A stretch of DNA of 64,000 nt, taken from positions 558,001 through 622,000 of the forward strand of contig NZ_CP061286.1 in the NCBI RefSeq assembly GCF_018687095.1. Direction: 5' to 3'. Position 1 is the stretch's first letter. The number at the start of each line of letters is the position of its first letter. Shown here in pieces: positions 60,005 through 64,000 of the stretch. The notes under the pieces were generated by a model. That model saw only the letters and a program-made list of their open reading frames with translations. It was not told where the DNA came from and did no database searches. Source of the stretch: Polynucleobacter sp. MWH-UH25E (GTDB lineage Bacteria > Pseudomonadota > Gammaproteobacteria > Burkholderiales > Burkholderiaceae). The position numbers and the translations under genes were made by a program.

Positions 60005-61836
60005 TGTGCGGCATTGTTGGCGCAGCCTCTCATCAAAATATCGTTGAGGTATTGGTAGAGGGTTTGCGCCGCCTTGAATATCGTGGCTATGATTCTTGTG
60101 GCTTCGCAGTTATCAATGGCGATGACGCAAAACATCCTATTGAGCGCGCTCGTACTACTGCTCGTGTTTCTGAATTAGCTGAGCAAGGTAAAGATTTCAA
60201 GGGAACTCTTGGAATCGCCCATACCCGTTGGGCGACGCACGGCAAGCCAGACACTCAAAATGCCCACCCTCATATTTCAAATGGACTCATTGCGGTAGTT
60301 CATAACGGCATTATTGAGAATTATGAAGTTCTGCGTACGGAGTTAAAAGCGGCTAGCTATGTTTTTAGTTCTGAGACTGATACAGAAGTAATTGCCCATT
60401 TAATTCATCAGCAATATGTTGGTGACGGTCAAAAAAGTATTGCAGATGCAGTCAAAGCGGTATTGCCAAAGTTGCATGGAGCTTATGCGATTGGCGTGAT
60501 CGCGCAAGATAACCCCGCAACATTGGTGGGTGCGCGAGTTGGCTCCCCATTAGTGATCGCGCTTGGCAACCAAGAAAATTTCTTGGCATCAGATGCCCTT
60601 GCTTTAGCGGGCCGCGCTCACTCTATGATGTATTTAGAAGAAGGCGATGTGGCTGTCTTGAGGGCTGGGAGCGTCGAGGTATTGGATCAAAGTGGTAAGT
60701 TAGTTGAGCGTGAGCGCAAGCCTATGCCAGCGCAAGCGGATTCCGTCGATCTTGGCCCTTATCAGCATTACATGCAAAAAGAAATCTTTGAGCAACCCAG
60801 AGCAATTGGCGATACGCTTGCCAATATTGCTTCATTTGGACCAGAGTTATTTGGTGCTAAACCAGATGAGTGGCAGGGATTCGATCAAATTTTGATTTTG
60901 GCTTGTGGAACTAGTTATTACTCGGCATGCGTTGCTAAGTATTGGCTAGAAGATATTGCAGGCATTCCAACCCAAGTAGAAATTGCTAGCGAATATCGCT
61001 ATCGCACAACCGTTCCAAATCCAAAAGCATTAGTTGTGGTGGTTTCGCAATCGGGTGAAACGGCTGATACCTTAGCAGCATTGCGTCATGCCAAGGAGCT
61101 TGGACATCGTTACACATTGGCTATTTGCAACGTTGCAAGTAGCGCTATGGTTCGCGAAACCCTCTGGCATTTCTTAACTAAGGCCGGTACAGAAATCGGT
61201 GTTGCTTCAACTAAAGCATTTACTACGCAGTTGCTAGCTCTATATCTGCTAGCCATATCGCTAGCAAAACGCGCTGGAAAAGTGAGCGCTGAAAAAGAAA
61301 AAGAGTTGTTACGCGAGTTGCGTCATTTACCCAAGGCATTGCATGCGGTGTTGGCGCTTGAGCCACAGATCATGGCTTGGAGTGATGCTTTCTCGAAATG
61401 TGAGAACGCGCTCTTCTTGGGTCGCGGGCTCCACTACCCAATTGCCCTTGAGGGCGCATTGAAGCTTAAAGAGATTTCTTATATTCATGCGGAAGCCTAC
61501 CCCGCTGGCGAACTTAAGCATGGACCATTGGCGCTAGTAACAGACAAAATGCCAGTAGTAACTGTTGCACCCAATGACGTACTTCTTGAAAAACTGAAGT
61601 CCAATATGCAAGAGGTGAAGGCACGTGGCGGCAAGCTTTATGTCTTTGCTGATCAAGACACCGAAATTGTGAATAGCGACGGCATTAATGTGATTCGATT
61701 GCCAGAGCACTATGGAAATCTTTCACCTATTCTGCATGTTGTTCCGTTGCAGTTATTGGCGTATCACACAGCATGTGCTCGTGGCACAGATGTTGATAAG
61801 CCACGTAATTTAGCGAAAAGCGTAACAGTCGAATAA
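60004..61836 (+). CDS. glmS: glucosamine-6-phosphate synthase
   Basis: 610 residues; the N-terminal nucleophile Cys (MCGIVG), GFRRLEYRGYDS, and two SIS domains; the canonical end DKPRNLAKSVTVE is intact. It provides GlcN-6-P to GlmU's pathway. Its start overlaps the glmU stop by one base. Confidence 0.97.
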   Translation: MCGIVGAASHQNIVEVLVEGLRRLEYRGYDSCGFAVINGDDAKHPIERARTTARVSELAEQGKDFKGTLGIAHTRWATHGKPDTQNAHPHISNGLIAVVHNGIIENYEVLRTELKAASYVFSSETDTEVIAHLIHQQYVGDGQKSIADAVKAVLPKLHGAYAIGVIAQDNPATLVGARVGSPLVIALGNQENFLASDALALAGRAHSMMYLEEGDVAVLRAGSVEVLDQSGKLVERERKPMPAQADSVDLGPYQHYMQKEIFEQPRAIGDTLANIASFGPELFGAKPDEWQGFDQILILACGTSYYSACVAKYWLEDIAGIPTQVEIASEYRYRTTVPNPKALVVVVSQSGETADTLAALRHAKELGHRYTLAICNVASSAMVRETLWHFLTKAGTEIGVASTKAFTTQLLALYLLAISLAKRAGKVSAEKEKELLRELRHLPKALHAVLALEPQIMAWSDAFSKCENALFLGRGLHYPIALEGALKLKEISYIHAEAYPAGELKHGPLALVTDKMPVVTVAPNDVLLEKLKSNMQEVKARGGKLYVFADQDTEIVNSDGINVIRLPEHYGNLSPILHVVPLQLLAYHTACARGTDVDKPRNLAKSVTVE

Positions 61837-61858
61837 TTTTTTTACTTATTTGACTTTG

Positions 61859-61872
61859 ACACAAACTTGTGT
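61859..61872. promoter_or_regulatory. inverted repeat ahead of the RND efflux genes
   Basis: ACACAA-AC-TTGTGT, a perfect 6-bp repeat about 100 bases before the efflux operon, overlapping a TTGACA-like -35. It may be the operator of an unseen repressor. Simple chance is not excluded. Confidence 0.35.
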
Positions 61873-61965
61873 ACAAATTTCAGTAGATAAATCAGGGTGT
61901 TACGCAACCCCAACATCATTTTTGTGTTCAAATAACTCTTACAAAAGAGAATATTTGCCGCACCC

Positions 61966-63507
61966 ATGTTTTTTTTAAAGATCCCTTCTTTCTCGTATTC
62001 CAAGCTGCTCCCGATTCTATGCGTGAGCTTACTTTCAGCATGTGCGGTTGGTCCTGACTTTAAGCAACCTGAGGCGCCTAAAACCTCTTCTTACACCGAA
62101 GGCCCTGTAGCCAAGAAATTAGCAACCGCCCCTGGTGTTCCGGGTGGAACGGATCAAGAGTTTGTCGAGGGTGCTGATATCGAAGCGCAGTGGTGGGAGT
62201 TATATAAATCCCCTGAACTGGATGCCTTAATTAAAAAAGCATTGGAACAAAATCCAAATTTAGGTGCTGCTGATGCTGCATTGCGCGCATCTCAGGAAAA
62301 CGTAAATGCTCAAATTGGTGGGCAATACTTTCCTGCTATAGGTCTTGGTGCAGGCGCTAGTCGTCAGCTGCAACCTTCGGCTATTTATGGCTTGCCATAC
62401 GGATCTGATACCTACAATCTTTACAACACCTCTGTGAATGTTAGCTACAAACTGGATGTGTTTGGAGGGGCTCGTCGCGCAGTAGAAGGTGCTAGAGCAC
62501 AGGCAGAAGTTGCGCAATTCCAGCTGGAGGGTGCATACCTCTCTTTGACGGCCAATGTGGTCACCAGCGCAGTAAGAGAAGCTGCTCTGCGAGCGCAGAT
62601 GAGTGCCACGGAAGAAATCTTGAAGGCGCAAACTAATCTTGCTGAAGTAACAGAAAAGCAATTGGTGATTGGTACGGTTTCGAAAGTCGATGTCACTTCC
62701 CAAAGAACATTGGTATCGAATTCACAAGTCGATTTATTAAATTACGAAAGAAATTTAGCGTTCACACGTAATCAACTCGCAGTCTTAGTGGGCGAGGTGC
62801 CTAGTAATGCTGATATTGCACATTTTGATTTAAGCAAATTGCATTTGCCTGAAAAATTGCCACTCTCAGTCCCGTCAAGTCTTGTACGCCAACGTCCAGA
62901 TGTTCGCGCAGCTGAAGCTCAATTAAAAGCGCAGAATGCATTTGTTGGGGTTGCCACGGCAAACTTGTTGCCGCAATTTAATATCACTGGATCCATTGGT
63001 TCTGCCGCGCTTACTTCTGCGGCGCTATTTGGTCCTAACTCTGCTTTATGGTCTATTGGTGGCGGAATCTTGCAGCCCTTGTTCCAGGGCGGTCAATTGT
63101 TGGCACAGCGTCGTGGCGCACTGGCCAATTATGAGCAGGCGGCTTTTCAATATCAAGCGACAGTCTTGAATGCATTTCAGGAAGTTGCCAATGCCCTACG
63201 CGCTCTAGAGACTGGTGCTCAAGCACTTAAGGCGGCTTCTGATGCAGAGCGTTATGCCTATGAAACTTTGGATCTTGTGCAACAACAATACAAACTCGGA
63301 ACAGCAAGTTATTTGGCGGTGCTCTATTACCAAAATCAGTATCAACAAGCCAAAGTGAAATCCGTTGCTGCTCAAGCAACGCGATTTTCTGATACGGCAG
63401 CATTATTTGCAGCATTAGGCGGCGGCTGGTGGAATCGCGTTGGTCCAGCCTTCAAACCAAAAGACATCGCAAACAAAGATCAAAATGAAACTTCTGGAAA
63501 CAATTAA
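61966..63507 (+). CDS. RND efflux outer-membrane lipoprotein (NodT/OprM family)
   Basis: 513 residues with a lipobox (LLSAC) after a basic signal, two TolC-type OEP repeats (about 80-290 and 300-490) and QWWELYKSPELD near 65, all typical of OprM-like factors. It forms the outer-membrane tunnel with the membrane-fusion protein that follows. No local regulator gene is seen. Confidence 0.92.
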   Translation: MFFLKIPSFSYSKLLPILCVSLLSACAVGPDFKQPEAPKTSSYTEGPVAKKLATAPGVPGGTDQEFVEGADIEAQWWELYKSPELDALIKKALEQNPNLGAADAALRASQENVNAQIGGQYFPAIGLGAGASRQLQPSAIYGLPYGSDTYNLYNTSVNVSYKLDVFGGARRAVEGARAQAEVAQFQLEGAYLSLTANVVTSAVREAALRAQMSATEEILKAQTNLAEVTEKQLVIGTVSKVDVTSQRTLVSNSQVDLLNYERNLAFTRNQLAVLVGEVPSNADIAHFDLSKLHLPEKLPLSVPSSLVRQRPDVRAAEAQLKAQNAFVGVATANLLPQFNITGSIGSAALTSAALFGPNSALWSIGGGILQPLFQGGQLLAQRRGALANYEQAAFQYQATVLNAFQEVANALRALETGAQALKAASDAERYAYETLDLVQQQYKLGTASYLAVLYYQNQYQQAKVKSVAAQATRFSDTAALFAALGGGWWNRVGPAFKPKDIANKDQNETSGNN

Positions 63508-64000
63508 AAGCAAACTGATTGCTGCTGTCATTGCCATCTGGGCATGGTTAAAGTTGAAGGCAGTGCAATGGAAGTTGCGTGAAAAAGCCCTTTCCTTTTG
63601 GGAAAAAGCTAAATCATTTTATGCACGCATGGGGGTTAAGTGGCGCGGTACAAAGGCATATGCCAAGTTAATGGCAATGGAGCCTTTGCCACGTCGCATG
63701 ACAATCATGCTGTGCGGAGTCTTCTTATTGTTGGGGCTGATTTTTGCTTTTAATCAGTTCAAGTCATTCATGATTAAGCATTTCATATCAGGAATGGGTT
63801 TGCCACCAGCGACGGTTTCAACAATGGTGGTTGCAACTTCAGAGTGGCAGCCAAAGTTAACTAGTGTTGGTAATGTACGCGCCTTTAGAGGGGTTGATCT
63901 CAGTACAGAAATTGGTGGTTTAGTTCAAACTGTGCCCGTTAAATCTGGTCAAGATGTTAAAGAGGGCGATTTACTCATTAAATTAAATGACGCTTCTGAT
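63485..64000 (+). CDS. RND membrane-fusion protein, truncated by the window edge
   Basis: The frame begins at ATG 63485, overlapping the OprM-like gene by 23 bases, and runs off the right edge. The first 71 residues are basic and aromatic with amphipathic helices (WLKLKAVQWKLREK), then a membrane helix (about 72-95) and the start of the HlyD/biotinyl-lipoyl domain (TEIGGLVQTVPVKSGQDVKEGDLL region). A start near 63698, at the helix, would be more usual for the family. Confidence 0.85.
   Translation, partial: MKLLETIKSKLIAAVIAIWAWLKLKAVQWKLREKALSFWEKAKSFYARMGVKWRGTKAYAKLMAMEPLPRRMTIMLCGVFLLLGLIFAFNQFKSFMIKHFISGMGLPPATVSTMVVATSEWQPKLTSVGNVRAFRGVDLSTEIGGLVQTVPVKSGQDVKEGDLLIKLNDASD

Noticed and set aside
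1..64000. CRISPR arrays, insertion sequences, rRNA genes and prophage genes.
   Set aside because: No repeat-spacer pattern, transposase, integrase of an element or rRNA sequence was seen on either strand.

Overview
The window is chromosomal DNA of a betaproteobacterium of the Burkholderiaceae, most probably Polynucleobacter or a close relative. The reasons are the low to moderate GC content, the gene order mreBCD-mrdA-rodA next to gatCAB, DUF484-xerC, metXW, and metK-ahcY-metF with an S-adenosylhomocysteine (SAH) riboswitch, and the DksA and PrfC sequence types. The genus call is inference; no 16S gene is present. There is no prophage, transposase or CRISPR array.

Layout. (1) 1-8.4 kb, redox and sulfur region: periplasmic rhodanese, SqrR/BigR-like ArsR repressor, DUF2892 protein, a Crp/Fnr regulator with an FNR-type recognition helix, a UbiA prenyltransferase with TrxC, two small membrane proteins, a second Crp/Fnr regulator divergent from a cysteine-tailed copper-chaperone-like protein and a Met-rich periplasmic protein, a double cupin, and a SorAB-type sulfite dehydrogenase with its cytochrome c. 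FNR-like palindromes lie in two divergent intergenic regions. (2) 8.5-11 kb, probably accessory: a 3' fragment of tRNA-Lys (att-like scar), LysR with a divergent orphan binding protein, and a tandem glycine riboswitch whose only downstream gene encodes a 63-residue protein. (3) 11-25.3 kb: MipA-like protein, small enzymes, DMT transporter, prfC (no ordinary start codon), pseudouridine synthase, dctA, a kinase-Usp fusion paired with a metallophosphatase, an LpxL-like acyltransferase, carbonic anhydrase, LpxO and HU. (4) 25.3-37.7 kb: cell-shape operon mreBCD-mrdA-rodA, divergent gatCAB, DUF484-xerC, a His-rich G3E GTPase and a DksA lacking most zinc ligands. (5) 37.7-50.4 kb: argB, slmA, metXW, ampG, xth, pyrE, dapF, two more LpxL-type acyltransferases, then the methyl cycle metK-ahcY-metF. 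(6) 50.4-64 kb: 5-FCL, slt, an epimerase, cca, a MidA-like methyltransferase, a pteridine-reductase-like SDR with folB, ttcA, glmU-glmS and the start of an RND efflux operon that runs off the right edge.

Functionally, envelope assembly dominates: peptidoglycan (MreBCD/PBP2/RodA, Slt, AmpG, GlmU/GlmS, DapF) and lipid A (three LpxL-family genes plus LpxO). A second theme is one-carbon and methyl metabolism (metX/W, metK, ahcY, metF, 5-FCL, folB, FolM-like SDR), with the SAH riboswitch and, at some distance, the glycine riboswitch. The most noteworthy signals are the orphan glycine riboswitch, the prfC start, the FNR-like sites tied to the sulfur/metal genes, the structured metK leader and the tRNA-Lys scar.
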